This document shows, piece after piece, positions 41,501 to 51,070 of a stretch of DNA of 64,000 nucleotides. The notes under the pieces were generated by a model that worked only from the letters and a program-made list of their open reading frames with translations, was not told the DNA's origin and ran no database searches. This stretch comes from Verrucomicrobiia bacterium. GTDB lineage: Bacteria > Verrucomicrobiota > Verrucomicrobiia > Limisphaerales > UBA1100. The stretch spans positions 1-64,000 of the forward strand of contig JAAZZB010000051.1 of NCBI GenBank assembly GCA_014239365.1. Reading direction: 5' to 3'. A program made the position numbers and the translations under genes. Numbering within the stretch: position 1 is the first letter of the stretch; every line of letters starts with the position of its first letter.

Positions 41501-43287
41501 GGCGATTCACTCGATTCCCAAACAAGGCTGCCGCCTTTGTTGATACCCTCAAGCGGATTGCAGTGCGTGAAGGCTTTGGGATCGCAACAGAGCACCACAT
41601 CCACGTGATTTAGCTCGCAGTTGACCAGAATACGCTCGGGTGCGACGGTGAGAAAATAATTGGTGGGCGCGCCTTTTTTCTCAGAGCCATACTTAGGGTT
41701 GGCCATGATGAAGAGCTTGTCTTCGAGTTGGCCGAGGTCGTCGTAGCTCGGGTTGCGCTCGGAAATGGTTTGGCCGAATTTGCCGACAATTTCGCCAAGG
41801 TTTTTGCCGGTGGTAATCATTCCCCAACCGCCGATGGAATGAAACCGTACCGCGATCGCGCCGTTGGGCAGCAGCGACGGGGTGTCTTTGGAAATGACGC
41901 TGTACGGGTGGTCGATGCCGAGCGTGAAATAGGATTCGCCGTCCTCGGCGCTGCGGCCGTCTTTGCGTTTGGTTTGGCCGGTGGCGAATTCGTACGCGCC
42001 CAGCGAATGTTCGGGACGAAAATCGCGTGAGCCCATTCCGTAACTGCCGCGAAAGATGCGGGGCATTTCGGCATCGGTAAGCGAAGGCAAATCGCTGCCG
42101 TGTTTGCCGCTCTCCAAGCCCTTGGAAAGCGCGGTGCGAATGTCGCGGCCGAGCGGGTTGTCGCCGGCCAACGCCTCATCGGTGCGCTCGATGATGATCA
42201 CGTTTTTCTTGCCGCGCAGCGCGTTGATCACCGCCGCCTCGGGGAAAGGCCGGATGACGTTGATGTGGATGGAGCCGACTTTGGCGTTGCGTTGCTCGCG
42301 CAAATAATCGCAGGCGCTTTCCACATTTTCAGCGGCGCAACCGAGCGACACAAACACGGTGTCTGCATCCTCGGTGCGATATTCCGAAATGAGCCCGTAA
42401 CGGCGGCCAGTGAGTTGGGCAAATTCCTCGTAGCATTGCTCGAGCATCCCGAGGATAGGTTCACTGAAATTATCGCGGCGCGCGATGCAGCCGTTCATAT
42501 GATGCTCTTGGTTTTGGACAGGGCCGAGCAGCACAGGGTTTTTGAGATCCATCATCTCCGGCACGCGACGGCGCGTAGGGCCAAAGAGCTCGCGCTGGGC
42601 GGGCGTGGGGCATTCGATAATCTCATCAGGCGCGCCCAGATATTCGCGCAGCAAATCCGCTTCGGGCGCGCGATAGGTGCGTTCGGAATGGGTGGTGAGC
42701 ATTCCGTCCTGAATATTCATCCCGGGGTTCAGCGCAATCTCGTTGCACTTGCGCAGGATGATCGCTTGGTCGGCGGCTTGTTGGGCGTCGCGGCCCATCA
42801 GCATCGTCCAGCCGGTATCCATCGCGGCATAAAAATCATCGTGCCCGCAGTGGACATTGAGCGCGTGCTTGGTGAGCGCGCGGGCGCCGACTTCCACTAC
42901 CATCGTGGAGAGCTTGCCGGGCGCGTGGTAATACTGCTCCATCGCGTACACGATGCCCTGGCCGGAAGTGAAGTTTACCGTGCGCTTGCCGGTGACGGCC
43001 ACGGCGGTGGCTCCGCCTTGCGCGGCGTGTTCGCCTTCGCACTCGATAGCCAGCTTTTGATTGCCCCACACATCCAACGCGCCCTGCGCAAAGGCTTGTT
43101 GATAAATCTCGCCGCCTTCGGTGGAGGGCGTGATGGGATAAAATACGCCGCCTTCGGTGACGCGCGTTTCCACCCATTCGGTCACCAATTGGTTGCCGTT
43201 GCAGGTGACGGGAAAGCCGGGGTACTTCGGCTTATCGCCGGTCGGCACAGTGGCGGGAGTTTCTTGCTCAATGGTTTGTTCTGGCAT
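38551..43287 (-). CDS. nifJ: Pyruvate:ferredoxin (flavodoxin) oxidoreductase, extended form
   Basis: Converts pyruvate and CoA to acetyl-CoA and CO2 with reduction of ferredoxin. The single chain has 1578 residues, well above the roughly 1170-1200 of most NifJ/PFOR proteins. In order I see the PP-domain start FYPITPSTEGGEIYQQ, EGEHAAQGGATAVAVTG, the gamma-type region RFHSIGGWGMITTGKN near residue 490, a short Cys-rich insert (CDSSGCPSCAM) near 730, ferredoxin clusters CTQCMECITACP near 810 and CKGCGECVQVCG near 945, and the TPP domain with GDGACAGCGE and GGDGAMGDIGFQN near 1250. A Shine-Dalgarno AAGGAA precedes the ATG. It implies anaerobic or fermentative capacity. Confidence 0.95.
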   Translation of the reverse strand: MPEQTIEQETPATVPTGDKPKYPGFPVTCNGNQLVTEWVETRVTEGGVFYPITPSTEGGEIYQQAFAQGALDVWGNQKLAIECEGEHAAQGGATAVAVTGKRTVNFTSGQGIVYAMEQYYHAPGKLSTMVVEVGARALTKHALNVHCGHDDFYAAMDTGWTMLMGRDAQQAADQAIILRKCNEIALNPGMNIQDGMLTTHSERTYRAPEADLLREYLGAPDEIIECPTPAQRELFGPTRRRVPEMMDLKNPVLLGPVQNQEHHMNGCIARRDNFSEPILGMLEQCYEEFAQLTGRRYGLISEYRTEDADTVFVSLGCAAENVESACDYLREQRNAKVGSIHINVIRPFPEAAVINALRGKKNVIIIERTDEALAGDNPLGRDIRTALSKGLESGKHGSDLPSLTDAEMPRIFRGSYGMGSRDFRPEHSLGAYEFATGQTKRKDGRSAEDGESYFTLGIDHPYSVISKDTPSLLPNGAIAVRFHSIGGWGMITTGKNLGEIVGKFGQTISERNPSYDDLGQLEDKLFIMANPKYGSEKKGAPTNYFLTVAPERILVNCELNHVDVVLCCDPKAFTHCNPLEGINKGGSLVWESSESPETAWQRIPAHHRAFIKENNIRVFILPGFDIARDATSRADLQLRMQGNSFLGAFFRVSSFLKDHNLGEEEYHQIVHDQYEKKFGRFGKAVVESNMKVMLGGFERVVEIQHGEIEDADTSSMRNPMLAPHTASDIEMPGTAGCDSSGCPSCAMPEEQERAPFQTMEKFDSEFRNELGYHQPAGAFASLGVMGSGSGATQSKYVARRETPVYIAENCTQCMECITACPDTALPNTAQDLSTVLVTAVRNYVGDKDAQKALLNEVKGLDDRCRARMNENVAIKGKEPFKDILRSEVDQLTTIDESARAEFMTIIDKLPLAYNDVSAIYRSVEKKSPGNGGLFAIFVSDLCKGCGECVQVCGDHDALRMVTETPELNAELTTAQVFSRLLPDTSQKFLGLYNDDTPEASREAALRNHLMVRRNYEALVSGDGACAGCGEKSVLRAVASVTEAYMRPMYHKKAARLREKANELESNGAANLAALKERSEEEYKFYKRSIAHVVMGLGGENDADTDHRLEAHGEIADAEIIDALIAVLRQDAFNHRDIQAIDGRHANGMSVMYMGAHTGCNTVYGSTPPSNPHPYPWMNSLFQDGTTISWLFGESSMLNHARRSVAPERLATALLERADSVSSEREYFELTHLDDTQMTDQEVREMPKVWAIGGDGAMGDIGFQNVSKVVLQNKPNVLMLMLDTQVYSNTGGQNSDSSNMLGGYDMNQFGVASQGKLIEKKSVAETFTAGHGSPYVAQVSMANSAKVYKAMLDGLEYRGTAFYQCYTTCQPEHGVADNMSADQARMIRDSRGMPEFIYNPRAGETLQEGFEIKGNPSIKRDWWEAKYPSTGDKYNYTVAHWAITEARFRLHLKAIPEAQAGEFIHMDNMLTAITQQDVIYRRVFDETHRAYVPDWGVYFKAEVNGKMKYYTVSRQMVLFHIERRKSWRMLQSRAGIVNADYLAQKILVEKVDKGELTRDDLLERGWELLNEQVATAAGN

Positions 43288-43506
43288 ATTGAAAATTCCT
43301 TGGGTTACTCAAAGCAAAGCAGCAGGCCCAGCCGAAGCTGGTTATTGACTACACCGTGGTTGCGTTTCAAATGTTTGCATCATCGTGTCCCAATCGAATG
43401 GGACGCTTTGCGGTGGCCAACGGTAGCAGCGCCAAACCGAGGAATCAACCCCAATCCCGCGCGCCGTTTTGTTTACAATTGCCCTGTTTTTCGGCAAAAT
43501 ACGGGG

Positions 43507-44127
43507 GTGCAAACGGTATTGGACACAGACGCGCTGCCCGCCGGAGGGCTGCATCCATACGCCGCGCAGCTCGATGCGCTGGAGGGCGTGCTGTGCGTGG
43601 ATAGCGTTTCGCGCGCGCTCGGCACCGCCCGCATGGGCACGGTGCTGGAGCTTTCCGTGCTGCTCGAACGCTACCGCGTGACGCTGCTCGAACCGGTGGA
43701 ATTGCCCGCCGTAGCCGCCGCCCATCGGCACGCAGCCCGCGGTGAAGCGCTGGAACTGATCGCGCTCGATGAATCCCTCGCGGGCACACACCCCGAGTGG
43801 TTGCAACTCGCGCCCGCCAGCCAACGCTTCGGCACCGATCACCTGAAACGCCTGCAACCGCTGCGCGACGAACGCGTGGTGCAACGCTTCCTCGACGCCG
43901 CCCGCGAAGGCCGCGCGCCGGCCAATCATCCCGTGGTGTTCGGCCTCACGATGGCGGTGTTCTCCATCGCCCCGAGGCCAGGCCTAGCCGATTACGCGCA
44001 AAGCGCGCTCGAAGCCGTAGTGGCCACCGCCGCCGGAAAATTGAAGCTCACCCAAGCCGACCGCAACAATCTCATCAGCCGCTCCCAAGCAAGACTGCCC
44101 GAAGCGATTGAGCGGATGGTGGCTTAG
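43507..44127 (+). CDS. UreF-like protein
   Basis: A 206-residue helical protein from a GTG at 43507; the longer open frame extends antisense through nifJ and is rejected. It opens VLDTDALPAGGLHPYAAQLDA, reminiscent of the S-x-PTGGFAHSGG-type start of urease accessory UreF, and the later part NHPVVFGLTMAVFSI followed by LEAVVATAAGKLKLTQADRN fits the UreF C-terminal pattern. No urease structural or other accessory genes occur in the window, so either the urease locus is elsewhere or the assignment is wrong. GTG start and function are both uncertain. Confidence 0.5.
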   Translation: MQTVLDTDALPAGGLHPYAAQLDALEGVLCVDSVSRALGTARMGTVLELSVLLERYRVTLLEPVELPAVAAAHRHAARGEALELIALDESLAGTHPEWLQLAPASQRFGTDHLKRLQPLRDERVVQRFLDAAREGRAPANHPVVFGLTMAVFSIAPRPGLADYAQSALEAVVATAAGKLKLTQADRNNLISRSQARLPEAIERMVA

Positions 44128-44157
44128 CCTTCGCTACCAACTTTTCAACCCGCAAAG

Positions 44158-44376
44158 ATTCCCGAAGGGAATCAATAACAATAGCCCCGGGTGAAACCCG
44201 GGGAATGCAGTTTGAATTCAAAGCAACCCCGAATGGGGTTGAACCGTTTCCGCCGACCTTCAACCCCGTTGGGGTTGCTCCAATTTGAACCGGTTATCCC
44301 CGGGTTACACCCGGGGCTATTTTTGTTCCATCCCTTCGGGATGGCCATTTGAAACCTTCGGGATGGCCGTTTGAAA
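44158..44376. repeat. Family E cluster of six nested palindromes
   Basis: Between the UreF-like gene and yebC lie six short perfect hairpins: 44158-44172 (ATTCCC-GAA-GGGAAT), 44185-44203 (CCCCGGGT-GAA-ACCCGGGG), 44224-44241 and 44261-44277 (CAACCCC...GGGGTTG), 44298-44316 (CCCCGGGT-TAC-ACCCGGGG) and 44329-44343 (CATCCC-TTC-GGGATG). The outer ATAGCCCCGGGT and ACCCGGGGCTAT are themselves inverted, and a GGGATGGCC(A/G)TTTGAAA unit is directly repeated at 44338 and 44360. Confidence 0.92.
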
Positions 44377-44388
44377 AAATCGCACACC

Positions 44389-45146
<758 letters not shown>

Positions 45147-45260
45147 AATCGAAAAAGTGAACGCCGAGTGAACACCAAGCAGCGGATTGGCAAAAGACAA
45201 AACTCGCAGGACGCCGATTGGATTAGTTGATTGAAGAAACTTCGGGCAATTCCACGGACA

Positions 45261-46487
45261 TCACTTGGCCTGTTTGCCAGCGTTCTCTTTTGTTTGCTGC
45301 AGCACAGGCCGGGCGATCAAACTGTCTACCACCGCCTCCATACGGTTCATCGTAAAGTTGCCACGCGACTGCGTGCAGTACAGAACGATCAGATCTTGAG
45401 CCGGCCAAGCCCAGGCGCAAGTGCCGTCCGACCCGCTGTGGCCGAAGGCGATGACCTTGCCGTCTTTGTCATAGAGATGCATCAGCTGACCGTACGAAGA
45501 TCCGAGGCCGGCAAATCCCGTTGGCATTGTTGACCGCGACACCGGCGTGAGCATCCGTGCAATCGCAGCTTTGGATAACAGCCGTTGCCCGTTTGCGACA
45601 CCGCCGTCCATCACCATTGCGAGAAAGCGCGCGTAATCGGCGGGCGTCGAATAGAAACTCTGCGCGAACATCGGAAATGAAAAGTACGGCTTACCGTTCC
45701 AACGCCAAAACTGATTCCAACGACCTCGACCGCCGGCGTGTTTGCCCGCAACACGATCGACCCGCGGATCACCTTCGCGCAACAACGTGATCGTGTCGCG
45801 CATACCAAGTTTCGCGAACAGCCGTTGCTCGATGAGCGCCTCGGCGGGCTTGCCGCTGGCAACCCGGATGACGGCGCCAAGCGTGTCGACGTTGGCGTCC
45901 GCATAATGGTATTGTTCTCCGGGCGTGAACAGTCGGGGGCCGTACTCGCCCCAGTAGTCGGCAATCTGCAGGACGTTGGTATAGCTCGAGTAATTCGACC
46001 AAAGCGGGCCGGCGGATTTCATCGGGAAACCGCTTCGGTGCGTCAAGAGGTGTTCGAGGGTCACGCCCCGTGACTGTTCGTTATCGAAAGAGTTGAGGTA
46101 CTTTGCAACCGGATCCGAAAGTTTCAGTACGCCGTCGTCGATCAACATTTGTGCCGCGACCCCGGCCAGCGGCTTGGTCATCGAGCGGATGCTAAAGATT
46201 GTGTTCTTCACCATCGCCTTTTTATTGCGGCGATCGTCGTGGCCAAACACCTCGTGCATCACAGTTCGCCGGTTCTTAATAACCAACAGCTCCGCTCCAA
46301 CAATTTCTTCCGCCTCAACGAAACCGGTGACCAACTCCGCCAGCCGGTTGAGCGCACCACTGGGAATCCCCTGACTCTCGGGCGTCGCATTCGGAAACGG
46401 GTTCAAACCCAAATCGGGCTGCAGATTTTTCTTTGTCACGCATCCCATCGCCAAGCCGAAGAACACGCTGATGATTATGAATTTCAC
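45261..46487 (-). CDS. Beta-lactamase-family serine hydrolase (lipoprotein)
   Basis: A 408-residue serine hydrolase of the class C beta-lactamase/esterase fold. The signal MKFIIISVFFGLAMGC has a lipobox, so it is probably lipid-anchored. Catalytic elements are SMTK in FSIRSMTKPLAG (Ser and Lys), a Tyr motif in YHYADANV and the third motif HSGSDGT. The start codon is GTG. It likely cleaves esters or small peptides rather than beta-lactams, but the substrate is unknown. It lies after yebC, separated by about 115 bases. Confidence 0.85.
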   Translation of the reverse strand: MKFIIISVFFGLAMGCVTKKNLQPDLGLNPFPNATPESQGIPSGALNRLAELVTGFVEAEEIVGAELLVIKNRRTVMHEVFGHDDRRNKKAMVKNTIFSIRSMTKPLAGVAAQMLIDDGVLKLSDPVAKYLNSFDNEQSRGVTLEHLLTHRSGFPMKSAGPLWSNYSSYTNVLQIADYWGEYGPRLFTPGEQYHYADANVDTLGAVIRVASGKPAEALIEQRLFAKLGMRDTITLLREGDPRVDRVAGKHAGGRGRWNQFWRWNGKPYFSFPMFAQSFYSTPADYARFLAMVMDGGVANGQRLLSKAAIARMLTPVSRSTMPTGFAGLGSSYGQLMHLYDKDGKVIAFGHSGSDGTCAWAWPAQDLIVLYCTQSRGNFTMNRMEAVVDSLIARPVLQQTKENAGKQAK

Positions 46488-46608
46488 GGCGTTGTTTTAA
46501 GGGCACAAGACATCGTCCGTCCAGCTTCTCTTTAATGGCCCGCGGACGTGCCCCATTCACAAGCTTGACCCACAGCCTCCCGCAGGCATCATCGGCCCGT
46601 ACCATCTT

Positions 46609-47577
46609 ATGAAAAAAATCCTCTCTCTATCCCTGTTGCTCGCGTTCAGCGCGGATGCCGCGAAGTGGACCGTTAAACCCGCCGCCAATCCCAAAGCTCC
46701 CGGCGAAGGATTGGCGATTGCCAAGGGCGGCAAGCCGATCGCGCATTTTGTTTTTGGCAAAGGCCAGAAGAAACCGTTCCTCCACGTGTACGGCACAAAA
46801 GGTGAGCTGCTCACCAACCCCGGCGTCGGCCCCGATGGTAAAGACACCGGCCAGTATCCGCATCATCGCGGCATTTATATTGGCTGGCGCGTGCTCGCTG
46901 GCGGTGGCTCGTATGATTTGTGGCACATCCACAAAGGCGAAATTATGCGCGTGAAAAAAATCTCAAGCGCCAAAGCCACCGACGATGGAGTCATCATCGT
47001 GGCCGACATCGAATGGCGCACCGGCAAGGTGGGCAAAGAAGACGTGCTGCTGCTTTCCGAAACTCGCACGCTTTCCATTTCACAAAATGCCGCCGGTCGC
47101 ACGCAAGTCGATTTCCACACCGCGCTGACCGCCGCGCGCGATCTCACGCTCGGCGGTGATTTGCAGCACGCCGGTTGCCACTTCCGCGCCCACGCCGAGG
47201 TGGCCGCGAAAGGCACGAAATTCACCAGCTACCTTTGGGAACCCAAAGGCAAAACAGTCGGCAACGGCAAAGTGCTCAGCAAAGATTGGAAATGGAATCG
47301 CCTACAATTCAAGCTCGGCAACAATTGGTACAGCGCCACGCAATTCAACGCGCCCAATCAACCGGTGGAAGAACTTTCCTGGCGCAACTACGGGCGCTTC
47401 GGTTTTTTCTTCAAAAAGAAAATGGCCAAAGGCGACACCCAAAAACTCAATTACCGTTTCCACATTGCGCCGAGCGAGCAACCCGCGCTGGAAAGCTTCC
47501 CGCCACAGGTCAGTAAAAACCAGGAAACCCGCTGGCGCGCCGCCGCGCAAAAGGCATACGACCAATTTGCGCGTTAG
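46609..47577 (+). CDS. Exported PmoA/DUF6807-like protein
   Basis: A 322-residue protein with a signal peptide (KKILSLSLLLAFSADAA). It shows PFLHVYGTKGELLT, the hallmark QYPHHRGIYIGW, and WRNYGRFGFFF, matching the DUF6807 ('PmoA family') proteins common in Planctomycetes and Verrucomicrobia. Despite the name, these are not particulate methane monooxygenase subunits. Function is unknown; it probably works outside the cytoplasm and is followed on the same strand by a PQQ-repeat protein. Confidence 0.8.
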   Translation: MKKILSLSLLLAFSADAAKWTVKPAANPKAPGEGLAIAKGGKPIAHFVFGKGQKKPFLHVYGTKGELLTNPGVGPDGKDTGQYPHHRGIYIGWRVLAGGGSYDLWHIHKGEIMRVKKISSAKATDDGVIIVADIEWRTGKVGKEDVLLLSETRTLSISQNAAGRTQVDFHTALTAARDLTLGGDLQHAGCHFRAHAEVAAKGTKFTSYLWEPKGKTVGNGKVLSKDWKWNRLQFKLGNNWYSATQFNAPNQPVEELSWRNYGRFGFFFKKKMAKGDTQKLNYRFHIAPSEQPALESFPPQVSKNQETRWRAAAQKAYDQFAR

Positions 47578-47628
47578 GAATTGAAGGCACGCCGCAATTA
47601 CCGCGTCTGAATTTTAACCCATATAATT

Positions 47629-48930
47629 ATGATCCAAAAACTCATCCTCATTCTCGCCGCTCTCACCCTCACCGCCTCTGCCGGAGACTGGACTAACTGG
47701 CGCGGCCCCAATCACAATGGCACCACCACCGCGAGCGGGTTGCCGGTCAAATTTTCCAAAACGGAAAATATCGCGTGGAAAACACCGATGCCCGGGCCGA
47801 GCGCGGCCACGCCGATTATTTTGGGCGACAGAGTGTTTGTGTCCTCCACCGATCCGAAGGCGAAGGAGCTGCTGGCGCTGTGTCTCGACCGCCGCACGGG
47901 CAAGGAAATCTGGCGGCGCGTCGTGGGCGCAGGCTATCAACTCGATAACCGCAGCAACTACGCCTCGCCCTCGCCTGTTACCGATGGCGAAGGGGTAACT
48001 TTTTTTTATGGCAATGGCGACCTCGCCACATTCGATTTGAACGGTAAAAAACTTTGGGCCAAAAAAATCCAAGCCGAAGAAAACGGCTTCGCCTTTCAAT
48101 GGACCTTCAGCTCCAGCCCGTTGCTGCATGATGGCATTCTTTATTTGCAAATTCTCCAGCGCAACACCGGCGTGCGCGGGCACGGCAAAGCCAATGGCAA
48201 CGAGAGCTACTTGCTCGCGCTTAATCCGAAAACCGGAAAGCAACTCTGGAAACACAACCGCCCCTCCAACGCCAAAGCCGAAAGCCTCGAAGCCTTCAGC
48301 ACGCCCATGCCGTTCACGCACAACGGCCGCAAAGAATTGGTCATCGTCGGTGGCGACTGCCTCACGGGGCACAACCCCAAAACCGGCAAAGAACTCTGGC
48401 GCTGGGGCACGTGGAATCCATCGCGCATCGGTCATTGGCGGCTGGTGCCCTCGCCCGCTGCAGGCGGTGGCGTGATCCTCGCCTGCGCCCCCAAAGGAAG
48501 TCCAGTCTACGCCGTGAAAGCCGGCGCGAATGGGGAAGGCAAACTCGCGTGGAAAAGCGAAGGACGCAAGGACGCCGTGACCAGTGACGTGTGCACGCCA
48601 TTATTTTATGGCGGAAATTTCTACGTGGTGTACGGCGAAGCGCGCGACAAAATGATTTCCTGCATCGCGCCCGATACCGGCAAAATCCACTGGAGCACCC
48701 ATTTGGAAAGCCGCGCCAAATTCCGCGCCTCACCCACGGCGGCCGATGGAAAAATCTATCTGCAAAACCACGCCGGCGAAGCCTTCGTGGTGGACGCCAA
48801 AAAAGGAACCGTGCTGCACCGCACAATGCTCGGCGAAAAAGGCGACGACCTCACCCGCGCCTGTGTAGCCATCGCGGGCGGGCAGCTGTTCATCCGCACG
48901 AATGGGGCGTTGTATTGCGTGGGACGTTAA
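47629..48930 (+). CDS. Exported PQQ-repeat beta-propeller protein
   Basis: A 433-residue exported protein (signal MIQKLILILAALTLTASA) made of PQQ-like WD-type blades, as in quinoprotein dehydrogenases and BamB-like proteins. Repeats such as LCLDRRTGKEIWRRVVGAG, ALNPKTGKQLWKHNRP and IAPDTGKIHWSTHLESRAKF mark the blades. No catalytic aspartate or cysteine pair of PQQ alcohol dehydrogenases is evident, so it is likely a structural or binding propeller. Such proteins are abundant in this phylum. A family A repeat follows the stop. Confidence 0.85.
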   Translation: MIQKLILILAALTLTASAGDWTNWRGPNHNGTTTASGLPVKFSKTENIAWKTPMPGPSAATPIILGDRVFVSSTDPKAKELLALCLDRRTGKEIWRRVVGAGYQLDNRSNYASPSPVTDGEGVTFFYGNGDLATFDLNGKKLWAKKIQAEENGFAFQWTFSSSPLLHDGILYLQILQRNTGVRGHGKANGNESYLLALNPKTGKQLWKHNRPSNAKAESLEAFSTPMPFTHNGRKELVIVGGDCLTGHNPKTGKELWRWGTWNPSRIGHWRLVPSPAAGGGVILACAPKGSPVYAVKAGANGEGKLAWKSEGRKDAVTSDVCTPLFYGGNFYVVYGEARDKMISCIAPDTGKIHWSTHLESRAKFRASPTAADGKIYLQNHAGEAFVVDAKKGTVLHRTMLGEKGDDLTRACVAIAGGQLFIRTNGALYCVGR

Positions 48931-48931
48931 C

Positions 48932-49005
48932 GTGCTGCCGGCATCTTGCCGGCAGATTGAAAATGAGCGCGCGCGCAAGACCTGCCGGCAAGATGCCGGC
49001 AGCAC
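48932..49005. repeat. Family A inverted repeat between convergent genes
   Basis: Full arms at 48932-48956 and 48981-49005 are separated by 24 bases; the right arm has one change at its first base (CCTG for TCTG). The element fills the gap between the PQQ-repeat gene and the porin gene. Confidence 0.95.
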
Positions 49006-49006
49006 A

Positions 49007-50317
49007 TTAAAACGAAAAGATCACATCAAACGAAAAACGATGGGTGGTTTTGTCCGTACCGCTGACGTCGTTTTTGATGGCCTCGGTGATGCCCCAGCCG
49101 AAGCCAAGCTTCACGTTGTCGTAGAGCTGATAGCGCCCTTTGATGAGGCTGCCTTCCACGTTGGTGCCGTTGTAATATTTGTTGCCATCACTGCCGGTGA
49201 CGTTGCGTACGCCGAAGGCGCCGAAGTCTGAATCACTCAGCCCGTGCGACGTGGAATCCTGCTCGAGGTGCCGCCATTCGTAACCGATCTCCCATTCGCC
49301 GGGTTTTTTGGCGCTGCCGTATTTAATGCCGAGGCTGTAACCGGTGTCCTCGCTACTGGCGGCGGCAGCGGGGTTGTTAAGATACATCGCAGAAAATTTC
49401 AGAGGACGCGCCCACCCCTTGTACGTCAACGCGGCATCAACAAAGTACGGGTTGAAATTGGAAGCGATTTTGTTGCCGCTGGTTTCCGAGTTGCCGGCGG
49501 ATACCCCATCCGCACTGCTGGATTTGGTTTGGCCGGCATTGAACAGCCAACTACCGCCGAGGCCGAATTTCAACACAGTGTTGTTGGAAAACTGATGCTC
49601 ACCGGTAAGCTGACCGATTAACATACCGTCATCGGCGTGGGAGGATTCTGTGATGGAATGCCAACCGCCATGCAGACTCAACGGCAATCCGCCCGCATCG
49701 AGATCGTAATGCAATTCAGCGCCTTCGGGGGTGTAATCGGTGTCAATGAGCGCACTGCTGATCATCCAACCGGTTTTGGTGTGGTTGGGCATTTTGCCGC
49801 CCATAATTGTGAATCCGTCGCGGCTCCATTGGGCGTAGGCCTGATCGATATTGAGTGAATCATTATGGCCGGCGTCGTCGAGAGTTTGGTTGGTGGAAAT
49901 GGGATTGCTGGTGCTGCCGGTGGCAATGCGGAAGCCGACCTTCATATCGTTTTGCAAATCCGCAAGGGCGCCGTAGCGGAAGCGATAGCGAAACCGATTG
50001 CGGCGCGACTGGCTTCCGGCGGCCCATTCCTGATGTTTCATTTCGTAACGCAGCCGGAGATCGCCTTTGAAGGTGATGCTGTCCACCCAACTTTTGGGTT
50101 TGGCTGCATTTTCGGCATTCGCTTCGTTGCGGAGTTCGCCGGCCTCGGCCTCAGTGAGGATGCCTTTTTCCACCAGCTTCTTCAGAAGGCTTTCGGAAGA
50201 TTGTGCCTCGGCGGTTTCCACCAGCGCCAATCCGGCGAGGATGGCCACAGTGAATGCCACAGTTAACTTGGGTAACTTGATGTTCAAATTCAATTTAATG
50301 TTTGTTTTCCCTCGCAC
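49007..50317 (-). CDS. Outer-membrane porin of a phosphate-uptake operon
   Basis: A 436-residue (from GTG 50317) exported protein with a signal (LTVAFTVAILAGLALVETAEA), a short helical segment SESLLKKLVEKGILTEAEA, then alternating beta-strand sequence such as TFKGDLRLRYEM and GYEWRHLEQ ending in a C-terminal Phe, the usual outer-membrane barrel signal. It resembles putative porins of the OprO/P-like or DUF type. It follows nptA and phoU, so phosphate is the likely but unproven cargo. Start choice is uncertain: TTG at 50335 and an in-frame TTG further downstream are alternatives. Confidence 0.82.
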   Translation of the reverse strand: MRGKTNIKLNLNIKLPKLTVAFTVAILAGLALVETAEAQSSESLLKKLVEKGILTEAEAGELRNEANAENAAKPKSWVDSITFKGDLRLRYEMKHQEWAAGSQSRRNRFRYRFRYGALADLQNDMKVGFRIATGSTSNPISTNQTLDDAGHNDSLNIDQAYAQWSRDGFTIMGGKMPNHTKTGWMISSALIDTDYTPEGAELHYDLDAGGLPLSLHGGWHSITESSHADDGMLIGQLTGEHQFSNNTVLKFGLGGSWLFNAGQTKSSSADGVSAGNSETSGNKIASNFNPYFVDAALTYKGWARPLKFSAMYLNNPAAAASSEDTGYSLGIKYGSAKKPGEWEIGYEWRHLEQDSTSHGLSDSDFGAFGVRNVTGSDGNKYYNGTNVEGSLIKGRYQLYDNVKLGFGWGITEAIKNDVSGTDKTTHRFSFDVIFSF

Positions 50318-50374
50318 GAGGTTGGGAATTCTCAATGCGGGTCAGGGTTTAGCACAGGCCTTCGACCGTTGGGC

Positions 50375-51058
50375 TTACGATTCCTTTTTTATTTTCTCGT
50401 TGTACCCAATCCGATGGAACGGATTGACGATGCTCGTGACGATATTGCGAGAATGGCTGCCGATGCGCTTAAGGAAGCGGGCGTACAACACCACGGCGGC
50501 GGCTTCGGGCGCTTCGAGATCGCTCACTTTGCCGGTGATGATGTCATCGGCCATATCATCGCAATCGGTGGAAATTTCCTCTTTGTATTCTTCCATCACC
50601 TGCCGGGCCAAATGCTCATCGCCCTCCTTAAAAGCCTTGGCGGCACGCTCAAACACCTGCGCGATGTGCGTCTCCACTTCGCATAATTTTTCCTCAAGGC
50701 TGCCGGCCTTCAGTCGCTTGGGGTGGCTGCGGGCGAGGTCATAAATGTTTTTGGTGTAATCGCCAATGCGCTCGATATCGATCACCACACTCACCAGCGC
50801 GAGGCCGGAGTTGAGCTGGGTGTCGCCCGAAAGCATCAGGTGCTTCATCACCTTTTTGCGCACGTCGCGCTCGGAACGGTTGACCTCCTTGTCGAGCCCG
50901 TAAATATCCAGCTCGATGTCGGCGGTGTCCGATTTGCGCAGCGATTCCACCGAAGCGGCGTACATTTTTCCGTCGGTCTCGAGCATCTCACACGCCTCGT
51001 CAAATGCCTGTTGGTAGAGATTGTCTTTCTTAAAGACGCTGATGATTTCCTTCCACAT
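50375..51058 (-). CDS. PhoU-domain phosphate regulator
   Basis: A 227-residue all-helical protein with PhoU-type regions (VIDIERIGDYTKNIYDLARS and LYARFLKRIGSHSRNIV), the E/D-xx-RIGD and R-xxx-H patterns that bind metals. PhoU/DUF47 proteins link phosphate transport to regulation. It lies 12 bases after the Na/phosphate transporter gene and is co-transcribed with it, so it may gate that transporter rather than a Pst system, which is absent here. Confidence 0.92.
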   Translation of the reverse strand: MWKEIISVFKKDNLYQQAFDEACEMLETDGKMYAASVESLRKSDTADIELDIYGLDKEVNRSERDVRKKVMKHLMLSGDTQLNSGLALVSVVIDIERIGDYTKNIYDLARSHPKRLKAGSLEEKLCEVETHIAQVFERAAKAFKEGDEHLARQVMEEYKEEISTDCDDMADDIITGKVSDLEAPEAAAVVLYARFLKRIGSHSRNIVTSIVNPFHRIGYNEKIKKES

Positions 51059-51070
51059 GGGGATACCTTA

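Noticed and set aside
42100-43506. Long + strand frame running into the UreF-like gene
   Set aside because: It is the antisense shadow of nifJ; only the last 206 codons look like a gene.
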